Positions 42,261 through 53,354 of a stretch of DNA of 64,000 bases are shown here, piece by piece (the stretch's first letter is position 1; the number at the start of each line of letters is the position of its first letter). The notes under the pieces were generated by a model, which saw only the letters and a program-made list of their open reading frames with translations, ran no database searches and was not told the origin of the DNA. The stretch covers positions 5,510,653-5,574,652 of the forward strand of contig JAJEKV010000061.1 in NCBI GenBank assembly GCA_021234155.1, given 5' to 3'. The DNA is from Isoetes taiwanensis (taxonomy: Eukaryota > Streptophyta > Lycopodiopsida > Isoetales > Isoetaceae). The translations under genes and the position numbers were made by a program.

Positions 42261-43002
42261 ATGTACAAAAGCCTTGCTGAGGAAAGGCAAAAGCGAAAAA
42301 AATTGCGAGATAAACAAGAATTAAAAAGAGCAGAGAGACGTGAGCGTAGAGCTAAGGAAAAATTAGCTGTTGAAAGACATTCTGAGATTTTGCCAGATTT
42401 AAAAAATATTTTTACCATGCCTTCATCTGGGGTATCTGCTCTAACATCTAAGCCTATAATTCCTTATCCTCGTTATGGTTCTGGTAAGACCTATGAGTAC
42501 CAAGCCAAAACACATGTGAGACAATTTAAAAATATTAGTTCCTTGAATGGGCAGGATACTGATGCCCACAGATTAATGCTATTTCCTACGAAAACCAGTA
42601 GATTGGATCAATGGAACTTCAGCCAATTTCACTAATTGGTCTGAGATGCGTACATTATTTTTAAATCTATTTCAAACCATTCCTACAAATAAAGAGTTAA
42701 AAGATGAGGTCCGTGCATTACAAATCAAACCAGGAGAGCATCCAAGAAACTTTTCTTTACGAGTACTAGAACTTACCAATCAAATGCAACCGGAACCCCA
42801 TCAGGAAGATGTGGTTGCCTGGTTCATTGAGGGATTTCCAACTTGTTTGAAACAACAACTAGAATTAGATGCTCCAAGTACTTTAGATCTGGCAGTTAAA
42901 AGAGCTGCTGTGATTACTGGTATTTTGGCTGTTGACAAGAGAAACAACCTGAACTCGAATCCATTGGGCAAAAGTAAGTTGCATATGAGATTAAAAGTAT
43001 GA
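42261..43002 (+). pseudogene. Ty3 gag (capsid region), frameshifted
   Basis: The first frame (42261-42635) is very basic and helical ('ERQKRKKLRDKQELKRAERR'), then 'FTMPSSGVSALTSKPIIPYP'. The second (42646-43002, with coding extending upstream to about 42600) has 'TNWSEMRTLFLNLFQTIP', 'KPGEHPRNFSLRVLELTNQM' and 'EEDVVAWF'-like 'QEDVVAWFIEGFPTCLKQQL', typical of retrotransposon gag capsid. A single frameshift near 42590 separates them. The protein would form the particle. Confidence 0.75.
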
Positions 43003-43685
43003 AAGAAATGCAATCAAAATTGCAAATAATGGAACAAGATATGAGAAAATTGTCTCTGGGTGAAAGAAATAGAACTTTAATTTGGTGTACCAGATGCTCT
43101 AAGCCTGGACACTATGCCAACGAATGCCGATCTAATTCTGAGAGAAAGTATTGCCATATCTGTGAGAAAGATAATCACAATACTAAAGATTGCTATTTTA
43201 ACAAAAAGAAAGAAAGGGATACTGCTCAAACTTTTGATGTGATTCCAGAAACTAAGGATCATAGAAATACAAGAGTAATTGAGTGTTGGAATTGCGGGGG
43301 TAAGGGACATTACTCTCGTGAATGTAGAAAACCAAAGAAAGAGAAATCTACAGATGTTAAAGCGGAAGACGCAAGAATGATTAGCCTTGAGTATGCAGTT
43401 GATGTGAATGCTGTAACTCGTGCTAAGGCTAATAAGGATGCCATTAAAATTTCAGATTTTCCAAAGGGAAATTCGAGGGATAAACAAAATAGGTATCCTG
43501 ATATTGAACAAGAGAAAGAAGTATTTGATTTTGTCAAAAATCAAATAGGTAACTTACAACATGAAAATGATGAACATGGTAAGTCTATGGTTGATCATAA
43601 TACTGATGAGTTAACAATATTGAAAGCTCAAGTACAAGAGCTACTTATCCCAACACCACTTAAAGTGGTTGCTAAATTTTTATGA
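42999..43685 (+). pseudogene. Ty3 nucleocapsid with three zinc knuckles
   Basis: Three CCHC knuckles: 'CTRCSKPGHYANEC' (about residues 31-44), 'CHICEKDNHNTKDC' (53-66) and 'CWNCGGKGHYSREC' (96-109). A charged linker leads toward the protease. The knuckles bind element RNA. The frame is shifted from the capsid part at about 43000 and ends at TGA 43683. Confidence 0.8.
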
Positions 43686-43703
43686 GGTTTTAAAGAATTT
43701 CCA

Positions 43704-44330
43704 ATGGAAAATAACAATCACAGTGTTGAAATCCAAAGCTTGAGCCAAGTGGCGCAAGAAACTCTTATCCAAGTACCTCTTAAACTTTTGGGAATTTATG
43801 TGCCTGAATTAGGCATACCTGCGGAGTTATATCAAACTCGTGATATAATTACGACTTATAAATCTGAGCCAATGGATAAAAACAATCCAATGGTAAAAGT
43901 AGAAATGAATGGACTCATAATACCCAATGTACCCATTGATGGTGGGGCTGGGGTGAATATTATGACTAACACATTGAAGAAAAGACTTAGATTTACAGAC
44001 TTACAAAAAGCTCCCTTTGATGTGAAGATGGCAGACCAGCGAAAAGTGCAACCCCTTGGAATATTGAAATCTGTGGTGTTTCTGATTGGAGATTTAGAGT
44101 TCTGCCAGGATTTTGTAGTACTAGACACCCAAGTTAAAGTAAGGGATTATCAGCTACTATTGGGTAGACCATGGTTAAGACAATCTAGAGCTTTACATGA
44201 TTGGTGCAATGATACATTAACCTTGGCCAAGGATGGAAAACCGACTAAAATCAATTTACCCACGGGTATTACCACTATTATTGAAGATAATGTGGTACTT
44301 TCTGATAGTGATAATGAAGAGGGTCTATGA
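43704..44330 (+). pseudogene. Ty3 aspartic protease region
   Basis: Retropepsin-like: 'VPIDGGAGVNIMTNTLKKRL' (about residues 77-96) has DGG where DSG/DTG is usual, then 'PLGILKSVVFLIGDLEFCQD' and 'YQLLLGRPWLRQSRALHDW'. The Ser/Thr-to-Gly change in the active-site triplet may be original to the lineage (many plant Ty3 proteases read DGGA/DSGA), so it is not by itself proof of death. Stop at 44328. Confidence 0.75.
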
Positions 44331-45180
44331 AGATTTTGAAAAGGAAGAAAATTTTTATAATGTCAATATTTATTCTGAGTATGAACTTGAAAAGGAAACA
44401 TGTTCATGTCTCATGGTAGAAGCTGTCCAAGACTATCCCGAGCATTTCACAAAAGTGACTGAGGGAAAAGCGAAAGTGTCACCTAAACCAGCACATGGTT
44501 TAGAGAAGGGACAACTTAGACCTTATCTTGAAGCACCTGAACTTCAAGAAATAAATCTTGGCACTCCTGAGAATAGGAAAATAATAAAAATTGGGGCTCG
44601 CTTACCGCCAGGAATATTACAAGAAGCCACTTTGTTGTTGGAAAATTATAGAGATATTTTTGCATGGAATTACCAAGATTTACGTGGCATAAATCCAGAT
44701 ACTTGTCAACTGAGAATACTTTATGCCAAATGCAAAAACCGTGTATCAACGAGCGTATAGGATGAATCCTAGGTATGCTCAAACGGTTGAAAAAGAAATA
44801 CAAAGTTTGCTACAAGCAGGATTTATCTATGAAGTAGAAACTAGTGACTGGGTATCACCTGTGGTCATTGTTAAGAAAAAGAATGGAAAATTAAGAGTAT
44901 GCATTGATTATCGCAGGTTGAATGATGTCACTGAAAAGGATCACTTTCCTTTGCCCTTAACAGACCAGGTTCTTGAAAATGTTGTTGGACATGAATGTTA
45001 CTCATTCATGGATGGATTCAGTGGATACAATCAAATTCGTATCCACCCTGAAGATCAATTAAAAACAACATTCATTACCCAATTTGGAACCTATGCTTCG
45101 ACGACTTTACCGTCTTTAGTGAATGGTCGCAACATTTGAACGGACTTCAAAAATGTTTTCAGAGGTGTCGAGCATTTGGA
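44331..45180 (+). pseudogene. Ty3 reverse transcriptase with internal deletion
   Basis: Blocks present: 'LRGINPDTCQL' with 'FAWNYQDL' before it, 'QAGFIYEVETSDWVSPVVIV', 'KKKNGKLRVCIDYRRLNDVT' and 'YSFMDGFSGYNQIRIHPEDQ' (motif A). After 'TTFITQFGTYA' (about 45090) the usual 'MPFGLxNAPxTFQR' block is missing, and the sequence resumes in another frame at the second half of the catalytic box, 'FDDFTVFSEWS' (about 45096-45130). The deletion and frameshift make the polymerase inactive. A further frameshift lies near 44720-44760. Confidence 0.85.
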
Positions 45181-46158
45181 GTCTCGTCGTTAAATCCAGA
45201 AAAGTGCACATTTTTTGTAACACATGGTTTATTATTAGGCCATATAGTCTGTAAAGAGGGATTGATTACAGATCCTGACAAAGTTAAGGTAATCTTAGAG
45301 ATGCCTCCACCAAGCGATATTACCCAACTCCGACGTTTTCTAGGCAAAGTAAACTATGATAAGCGCTTTGGAAAAAATATCTCTAAGATTGCCACCCCTT
45401 TGAACGAATTAACAAGCTCAAACAAAAGGTTCATATGGACTAATGAATATCAAGATTCCTTTGTCCATTTAAAGGAAATATTAGCAAACGCACCCATTCT
45501 GATCACACCACAATGGGACAAACCATTCCATGTACATATTGACGCTTCAAAAACTGCAATTGGGGCTGTACTAACTCAACAAAAAGATTGTAACAGAGAT
45601 CAGCCAATCTATTATGCTAGCAAGCAACTTAACAAAGTTGAACAAAATTACTCTACCACAGAACGAGAGGGACTTGGCATGGTATATGCGGTCCAAAAGT
45701 TTCGACACTACCTCCTGGGAAATTTCTTTGTGTTCTATGTAGATCATCACGCATTATTATATCTCATAAACAAACCATGTGTGACTGGACGTATACACCG
45801 TTGGTTGTTGATATTACAGGAGTATAATTTCAAGATTGTCCTTAAACCAGGCACTTCTCACACGGTACCTGATCATTTATCACGAATTCCCAATGGTGAA
45901 CCACCAATGGGAATAAATGATGAACTCCCTGATGCTAATCTATTTAGAGTGAATGCAGTACCACCTTGGTATGCAGGAATTGTGGAATATTTGGCTACAG
46001 GAGATTGTCCTAAAGGAATGGACATCTCTCAAAAGAGAGACTTTGTGAAAAAAGCTTCTCCATTTTGTTTAATTTCTGGGCAATTATATAAGAAAGGTAA
46101 AGACCATGTACTACGACGTTGCATTTTGCCCCATGAGATTAATGATCTTTTGAGATAA
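45136..46158 (+). pseudogene. Ty3 RT thumb, RNase H and integrase N-terminus, open 340 codons
   Basis: Reads 'FLGKVNYDKRF' and 'TPLNELTSSNKRFIWTNEYQ' (RT-RNase H link), then RNase H 'FHVHIDASKTAIGAVLTQQK' (catalytic Asp, about residue 137), 'NYSTTEREGLGMVYAVQKFR' (Glu) and 'FFVFYVDHHALLYLINK' (Asp). It continues to 'VLRRCILPHEINDLLR' at a stop (46156-46158). The next bases encode 'AHDSIGGGHFS' and the integrase HHCC finger in the same direction, so the stop is a point defect. Confidence 0.85.
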
Positions 46159-47346
46159 GCCCATGATAGCATTGGAGGAGGACATTTTTCTGGTGAGCTC
46201 ACATCAAAGAAAATACTCCAAAGTGGGTTTTGGTGGCCTACTCTATTCAAAGATTCTTTTGCTTGGGGCAAAACTTGTGATATCTGCCAAAGAGTAGGAA
46301 AACCTGGACCACGTAATTACATGCCATTACATCCAATTTTACCTTTGGGCCCATTCGAGAAATGGGGCATGGATTTTGTTGGTCCTATAACACCTCCTGC
46401 TGTATATACGAGAGCCCAGTACATATTGATTTTAACTGACTATCATACCAAATGGGCGGAGGCCAGGGCATTGAAAGACAACATGGCTAAGAGTGTGGCC
46501 AAAGTACTACACCAGCAAATCATTACTAGATTTGGATGCCCAATTGAACTAGTATCAGACCGTGGTGTGCACTTTATCAATGAGACTGTGGAAATACTTA
46601 CAGCAGACTTTCTCATAATGCATAGAAAGTCTACTCCATATTACCCCCGTGCCAATGGTCAGGCAGAATCAACAAATAAGATTCTCATCAAAAAGTTTGT
46701 GATACCACCCCTACTGACTGGGAAACCAAACTGCCTGCCATATTGTGGGCCTATCGCACCACTTTCAAATGTGCAACTGGACAAACACCATTTCATCTTT
46801 CTTATGGTGTAGAGGCACTTTTACCAGTTGAATTTGTCATACCTAGTCTTCGTATTGCTATCAAAGAGAGGCTAGGGGATGTACACTCCTTAGAACATCG
46901 GCTTCTCAAACTAGAACAATTGGATGAGACTAGGCAACAAGCTGTTTGGGCTCAACAAGTGGCAAAGGATCGCCATGACGTCGCCATGACTATAAATGGG
47001 TGATAAAGTCTTACTTTATGATTCCAGGTTCTTTAAATATCCTGGAAAATTGACAATACGTTGGTTAGGACCATTTATCATCAAAGAGTTGAATACTAAT
47101 GGATCTGTGCAGTTGAAAGGTCTGGATGGACATTTATGGCCAACATTGATCAATGGATCCCGATTAAAACCATATCATGAGCAGACCACATTATCTGTTA
47201 ATATGGTTCAGCCCATTAAAAGGCAGCGACTGAATACTCTAACTCTTGAAAGACCGTACTTCACTCTTTATCTTTGGGAGTGGGAAGAATACACATCAAG
47301 AAGGGGTTTTATGTTGAAACTAGAGTGCCAAATCTCAAAGAGCTGA
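46159..47346 (+). pseudogene. Ty3 integrase, frameshifted
   Basis: A zinc-binding 'HDSIGGGHFSGELTSKK...CDICQRVGK' (46163-46305) is followed by the DDE core: Asp in 'EKWGMDFVGPITPP', Asp in 'LVSDRGVHFINET' and Glu in 'YYPRANGQAESTNKILIKKF'. A frameshift near 46725 moves coding to 46743-47003 ('WAYRTTFKCATGQTPFHLSY'), and another near 46995 to 'YPGKLTIRWLGPFIIKELNT' (the GPY/F-type C-terminal domain). No chromodomain was recognised. Confidence 0.85.
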
Positions 47347-47347
47347 A

Positions 47348-48442
47348 TTGCATTTATTGCTTTTACCATTGCCAGGGCCTGCATGTAAACATTGGTGGGC
47401 AGACCCATCAATGCATGTACTTTCAAGTTTACAGTTTATGAATGCCATGTATCAGATTGGTTATTGGCCACCCCATAAAATTGTTTTTATTGTGGGTTTA
47501 GGGAGGCAAAAATCTGACAAGGGAAGTCAGATTATGGGACGCCTCCTATATGAACAAAAACGAGCCCAATATCACATAGAACAACGAAGATGGTGGCATC
47601 AACATTATGCTACATCTAACACAGTAAAATCCAAGGGTTTTGCATTCAAGCAGGAAGCCCAAGTTTCCAAAGCCCCTGCCACCAAAGCAAAGGTCCAATT
47701 TAAGATGAAGGCAAAGGCTTCTATGCGAACTCACACGTTCATAACACCACTCTACTATCCATCATTGCCATGTATTCATTTTCATAAACTGCCAATCTTA
47801 AATGCTGAAGCTCTTAAGTTGCTTGAAAGAGCACAATTGCTTGACTTTGTGAAGCTAGAGTTTGCTTCACCAAATCCAAACATCATCTATCATTTCATAA
47901 ATACTTACGATCCAGAAACGTGTTCAGCGACCACATTCTAAACTGGACCATTCTCTATCACTGCTACTTTGGTACAACATGCTTTACAACTTCCCGATGC
48001 ACCTACTCTTCCTTATCAAGATTTTGATCTTGAAGAGTATGGCATATATAAGGTAGCTAATCAATACGACATCAAGGCCGCAAGGGCTCCATATCATGCC
48101 ATCTTCCTGCATTTGAAGAAAAAGATGATGGCGTACAACACTCATACATTATCCAAGAAGTGGCTCATGAGGGTTATTCTATCTACAAAGGGCATACTTA
48201 TGCCCTGGGCTATTTTTACACGGCAACTAATAATCCAACTAAACCATGTTAAAGATTACTATACGCAACAGTTGCCATTTGCTACGCAATTACAACTAAT
48301 CCTTAATTATGTTATGTCTCATCAGGCACCCTCCAATGTTTTACCTCAAGAAGTCCCATCTGTGCAGGACGATCCTATGGTTATGCATGTTGAGCCAGTT
48401 ATTCGAAAACCAAGAACTCTAGAGATATTACAACCAAAATAA
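47348..48442 (+). pseudogene. Ty3 extra ORF, N-terminal part
   Basis: Two open stretches in one frame (47348-47941 and 47969-48442) are split only by a TAA at 47939-47941. Residues include 'NAMYQIGYWPPHKIVFIVGL', 'HIEQRRWWHQHYATSNTVKS' and 'LEEYGIYKVANQYDIKAARA'. No signal peptide, transmembrane helix or known domain was seen. It follows integrase in the position where some plant Ty3 lineages carry an env-like gene, but nothing here looks like an envelope protein. Confidence 0.6.
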
Positions 48443-50265
48443 AAGATTTCCTCCAACAGCAAGAGGATTTTCTTAAAGAGCTAGTGAATTCCAAGGATAG
48501 CATTATTGTTACCACTCAAACACAAGTGGAACAATAGCAGCAACAAATTCAGAAATTAGAACTTGAGCTACTATTTAGACAAGAAGAAAATGTGCAGTTG
48601 GAGTTAAAGTGTGCCAATTTACAGCAGCAACTCGATAGACCAACAATGCCACTTGCAACTAATATGTCTCAAATGCATGAATCCTTCGAGCGGCAGAAAC
48701 AACAGTTTCAAGTTAAAACCCAACAGGTTTTGCAAACTCCACAAGATTTGCGAGTGGAGAATCAAGAGCTGCAGCAAGAAGTTATGGATATCCAGACTTA
48801 TCTTACTCGAGTTCCTCAGGATATCAATTTGCCAAGACCTCACAACTTGGAACTAAATTGTCAGTATGATTTGGTGCTTTTGAAACTGAAGCTTCTATCT
48901 GTAGGTGTCGATCCTCTAAAACCTATCTCAGATTCCAAGTTTATGATCTTCTGGTTCAAACTCTCATTCTACGAGCAATAACTATTTGTTACTGCAGTTT
49001 GTCATAACCATCTCTTGCTAGAAAATTCAGAAATATGTCAAGCTTGGGTAATTGATATACATGGATATATCCTAACATATTATGCTGAAGTCTGTGTTCG
49101 TGTATGGGAATCCAATCAGAACCATGATGAAGTCATGGCACAACCCATAACACCATGCACCTTCCTTCCCAATATTGTGCTTTTACCCTTCTTACCTGAC
49201 CAAGATCATGAGTTAGCGGAAGCAAACTTCAAACATCATTATCAGCAAGCAAAAACGATTTTATACCAAGCTATGAAGATCAGCTATGATGATTCCAAAT
49301 ATGATTATCATATTTGGATCCGCTCCATGTCCCAAGTTATTTGCAATTATGATCAATACTTCCAGAAATTGGAGTATCCACCAATACTGCTATCTCATAT
49401 CACTTGGTCTCCAGTTACAAATGCTAAATGGCAAGACATTACAAAGACTTTTCCTGATAAAACCATGTGGAGTCAAATTGAAATATTTTGCTCAAACCAA
49501 CAAAAAAACGCACTGTCTGATGATCTTTTTCATCTTCCCATTTATGAGCCAAAATTTGATGATCATTGGAGACAGAAATATCTTGAAAATCGAACAGTTC
49601 AGCAGAACCTTCTCAAAGCACCTCAATATATGCAGAGTGATTGCAACTTTGATCCCCGGTTCCAGCGCCGTCACACATGGAAGAATGCTGATCAACAGCG
49701 GCTAGAGAACTGGGCAATAATTCCAGGTGAATCATGGGAAAAACCGGCAGAGATTTGGCAAAACTTTGAAAGATTCATTGAGCAAGCTCAAAACAGCCCA
49801 GATTCCTTGATTTACCAACAAGTTAAGTATTGCAGATTTTTACAATTGCTTACGAAACCCCAGAAGCACTCGAAGGAATTGTTGATCAATATCAATCCAA
49901 ATATTTCATGCAAACGTACTATGATGGATACCGCTATTTTTCTCAAGTCTAACCATTTGCCAGTAGCATGTCTCAAGCTTTTTGTGAAAATGACGCAAAG
50001 GAATTTCCTTATTGATGCTTCGGCGTCTTACTATGATACCGATGCAGCTATGAAAGGCCGAAGAAAAATTGACATTTTTCATTTTTACAGGAATTGCAAG
50101 CAGCATCACCTTCTCTTGTCTGCACCACCTCCACCGGACCAGCATGGAGAGCATGTGCTCTCCTCGAAAAGAGGGGAGAAGGCTATTGGGGACTTGGAGC
50201 TTATGGAGGAAGAACCCCCAACATACTTCAAGCGAGCAAGCCGCCGTGATGAAGACTCAAACTAA
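48443..50265 (+). pseudogene. Ty3 extra ORF, coiled-coil and C-terminal part entering the LTR
   Basis: After a frameshift at about 48440, coding runs to 48981 with a stop at 48538 and another at 48979, then 416 open codons at 49015-50265. 48540-48870 is coiled-coil ('EENVQLELKCANLQQQLDRP'). The rest is Trp- and Tyr-rich: 'YDYHIWIRSMSQVICNYDQY', 'HWRQKYLENRTVQQNLLKAP' and 'WAIIPGESWEKPAEIWQNFE'. The final 27 codons (from 50185, 'IGDLELMEEEPPTYFKRA') lie in the 3' LTR. It could be a structural, movement-like or regulatory protein; the family was not recognised. Confidence 0.65.
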
Positions 50266-51092
50266 AAGACATTGTAAACTTGTTTTAATTGTTAAGTTGG
50301 TGTGTTGAAGATAAGTTAGAAGTAGATATTTTAATGTGTTAAACAAAAGACAAGGAAACCTTGAAGTATGTGGAAGGTTTAAAACAAAGCAACAAGGGCA
50401 CTAAAACAATGCCAACGTAGAAATAATGTTGGGGCTTTAATAAAGATCACAAAAATGTACCTTTGTATAACATGCACACAACTATATTAGTGTCCCTATT
50501 GCACAAAAATAAAGCAAGATGAAAAAGCAACGTAGACATGCAAGGTAAAAATAAAATGAAAGCAACAATGAAAAATAAAATGTTTTAAGGGGAAAAGATA
50601 TGAAACGGTTTTGGGCGTGAAACGACATGGGAAGCGGCAGTAAAAGAGGAGAGCGGATTTTGGAGGGAGTAGAGTTGGAGAATCGATTCAGAGCAGAGAC
50701 GATTTTTGGCAGAGACGATTCTTGCTCAATTCCATTCTTTATGCATGCAAAGCTTTACCGTGTATTCCATGTTGATTTTCTCTAGTAATTCTTGTGCAAT
50801 CAATGAGATTTGGTTACTCGTTTTGAGAATTGATTTGTAAATCTTGTTTAGAATGATTTGCCATGCTCTATTTTAAAACCATTCTACATTTACATAATAG
50901 GCAATGGAGCAAATTCCTTCCTTGAATATTGACACTGCAAGCATAGGAGAGCTTACAAACTGGATTAATGCATCCTGAGTATGTCACTAAGAAATCGCGC
51001 ATTCAATTCCAATCTCCGGTCTATTAAGTATTTTGATGTCTGTAGATTGTAGGATCTGTGTTATGTGATAGAAGGGTGACAGACCTCTAACA
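50184..51092 (+). repeat. Ty3 element 3' LTR
   Basis: 909 bp, starting TATTGGGGACTTGG (one change from TGTT) and ending CTCTAACA. Compared with the 5' LTR it has scattered substitutions and small insertions (for example 'gaaagcaacaatgaaaaat' near 50558 and 'tcttgtgcaatcaa' near 50788). Confidence 0.9.
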
Positions 51093-52058
51093 ACACTCAA
51101 GAAATAAGCAGCCAATTGCCTCTTGATAATGACATGGAAGCTGGTCGTCTTTACAAAAATGTGGCTTTGAAGCTATTAACAGAAGATGTTAGAGTAGTGT
51201 CTGTCATTTTGACATGCAAGAATGTTGATACACCATTTAAGGTCATTCGTGAGTTCCGTAAGTCAGTAAATATTTCATCGAAAAGATGTAGCAGAAATGG
51301 TGAGATCAGAGATTGGGGTGTTGATCTTCTGCTGATTGATCTTCCAAACAGCCAATATCCTACTATTGGTCACCCGCATATCCCTGATTGGAACAAGTGT
51401 GACATCCAGCTTATAGATGATTGCTTCTCTATTGGTAACCTTTGATTGGACGATAAAGGCTATCTCGTTTGTATCTGCACAATGGAACAATTTAAAAGTG
51501 TTGAAGCAATTGGAAATATAAGGAACATGAAAAGGAGAAGAACATACATGCTGATCAATGATGTCCCTTTCTCTTATGGAAAAGATATGTCATGAGCAGT
51601 TTGTGTGTGATGTTGTATGGCAGAACTGGTTATCAGGGTAATTTAGTACACCCTATGGCTTCTATTGAAAGAAAACTAAATCACATGTCAAGCATTATAA
51701 AGCACGAAAGTAAACAATCAGACAAGTTGATATCAGATGGTTTTGGAGATTGTAGATATAATTTTCAGAAGAGTATTGTTTTCATGCAATTTTTGTTGAC
51801 TCATTCTATGCCCCAAATGGATTTGTGTTGGATCTATTTGCTGATATTGTCTCTATGATGGAAGCAGCCGCTATTTTGGGTGCCAATTACTTTGCAATAG
51901 AGAAGGATAAAACATTATGTCAGATTGTCATGGAATTGCAGGGCTGTAACAGGCCAAGATCCCTTGGATTTTTTGGTCCCCAAAAAAATATTGAAGACGA
52001 AGATGACGAGGAGATGGCAACTGCAGACCATTCAGAGATTCATGCCCCATTATTTTAA
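51093..52058 (+). pseudogene. Beta-class DNA methyltransferase-like gene, right part
   Basis: The frame from 51093 to 51594 has one TGA (51443-51445). It reads 'DWGVDLLLIDLPNSQYPTIG' with 'IPDWNKCDIQLIDD' (about 51310-51425), like motif IV plus the following D-W of N6A/N4C methyltransferases (usual DPPY, here DLPN), then 'LDDKGYLVCICTMEQFKSVE'. After a frame break, 51790-51960 reads 'FYAPNGFVLDLFADIVSMME', then 'AAILGANYFAIEKD', matching motif I (usual FxGxG, here FADIV). The order IV before I is the permuted beta class. It ends 'EDEDDEEMATADHSEI' and a stop at 52058. Altered motifs IV and I and the frame breaks suggest it was inactive before or after the Ty3 insertion. Confidence 0.55.
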
Positions 52059-52395
52059 TCTAAATGACAAATAAATAATCTTGGTAGTTGCTTGCATGTA
52101 TATCCAGAACAATTGGCATCATGGCCTCCAAGTCTTGCATTCTTCTTGGAAGTAAGTCTTGAAATGGACATAGATAGGTTATCTTGAATATCCGAAATAT
52201 CTATTTAAATTCACGTTCTTCTGATGCATGCATATGTTCAAGACCAACTTCCACCTCCTCCATAAGATTTGTTAAAGATGCAGCAGCTATTTCATTCTGC
52301 ACTGATATGCAGAAATCGAGAATGGTGTGAAGTGAAGGAAAAATATGTAGACTTAAAATATTTGATGAAGTTAGCATGTAGACAGATTAAAATAG

Positions 52396-52960
52396 TTGAT
52401 GCCATTATCATGTAGACAGAGTTTTTTCTCAATGCATGTACAAGTAAAACTACCTTATCTGAGCATATGTATAATTTGTGATGGGGAAAACAGAGTTGTT
52501 AAGATGTGTTATGTATACGAGGTTTCTGTACAAGATGCTTGCATTTTGGATCTCAAGCATTTTAGCCAAGAGAATGATCTAAATGGGGAAAAATTAAAGC
52601 CAAATCCTGAAGTTCTCTTCAAGTATCTGGAAACTATGATACATGTTTATTCCATTCAGCACTGAGGCAAATATAAATTCTCTAGCATATTTTGTGTTGC
52701 CTATGGATGACAGCAAGCTAGTGGAAAAATTGGTACAAGTCCACAAGAAGTGGCAAAAGGTAGCATCTATAATTGTTGAGTGGACCAGGAAACGATGCGT
52801 TCCTCTGTTGCTCTGTTGGTTACGAAACTTCAAATTTCTAAGTGTCGAAATATTGGTTATAGTGATTACTAATGAATACCAAGTTGAAAGTGTTCTCTTC
52901 GGCGATCGTGGAGCCGTATCAGGTAGAGAACTGCAGTCTAAGGAGTGAACCAAATAGTTG
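52396..52960 (+). pseudogene. Possible further exon material of unknown gene
   Basis: 52470-52665 reads 'RVVKMCYVYEVSVQDACILD' and 'KLKPNPEVLFKYLETMIHVY'. The latter resembles motif X ('KPxxLFxxLIxxxS') of beta-class methyltransferases. The overlapping frame 52643-52948 reads 'DDSKLVEKLVQVHKKWQKVA'. It may belong to the same split gene or to a second copy. Weak evidence. Confidence 0.3.
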
Positions 52961-53354
52961 GTTTAACTCTTAACCTGCATCTTTACAGCGCTGGGGATAG
53001 GTTCTGCTGTTATTATATGCTCAACAGTGTCCCCGAACTATGTAATCGAGCTTGAAAAATGGCTTGCTAGTTTGAAATAATTCTTCTGTAAAAAAACACC
53101 AGAACTAAGACACAACTGAAGGAAAAAGAAAGAAAAAAGATTTATTCCCATCATTCAAATACGTTTCTCCAAATTGGTCCATGGTGTAATGAAGATTAAG
53201 AAATTTGTATGCCACATTTCGTGAATTTTCTGCAAACGTATAACCATAAAAATTCATACCATGCTTCAGAGCATAACAAGCTGAAAGTGGCTTCATTTGA
53301 TACTATCTAAAAAACCAACAACATTGAGAGTTTATGCCTATGTGACATGTTGTG

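Larger units (their letters stand above)
41334..51092 (+). mobile_element. Complete Ty3/gypsy-type LTR retrotransposon, 9.76 kb, disabled
   Basis: LTRs at 41334-42208 and 50184-51092, with exact target duplication ACACT (41329-41333 and 51093-51097). The internal order is gag with zinc knuckles, protease, reverse transcriptase, RNase H, integrase and a third coding region of about 2.9 kb. RT before integrase makes it Ty3/gypsy. A polypurine tract 'gaaaagaggggagaagg' (50166-50182) precedes the 3' LTR. Directly after the 5' LTR is 'tgccggggaaggc', which does not start TGG, so the primer site is altered or unusual. Frameshifts, stops and an RT deletion inactivate it. The LTRs are similar but differ by scattered bases and several indels. 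Confidence 0.92.

Noticed and set aside
48619-48843. Reverse-strand ORF inside the Ty3 third coding region
   Set aside because: Shadow of the forward coiled-coil frame.
47348-50265. Envelope (env-like) gene of the Ty3 element
   Set aside because: The position fits, but no signal peptide, membrane helix, cleavage site or cysteine pattern is visible.
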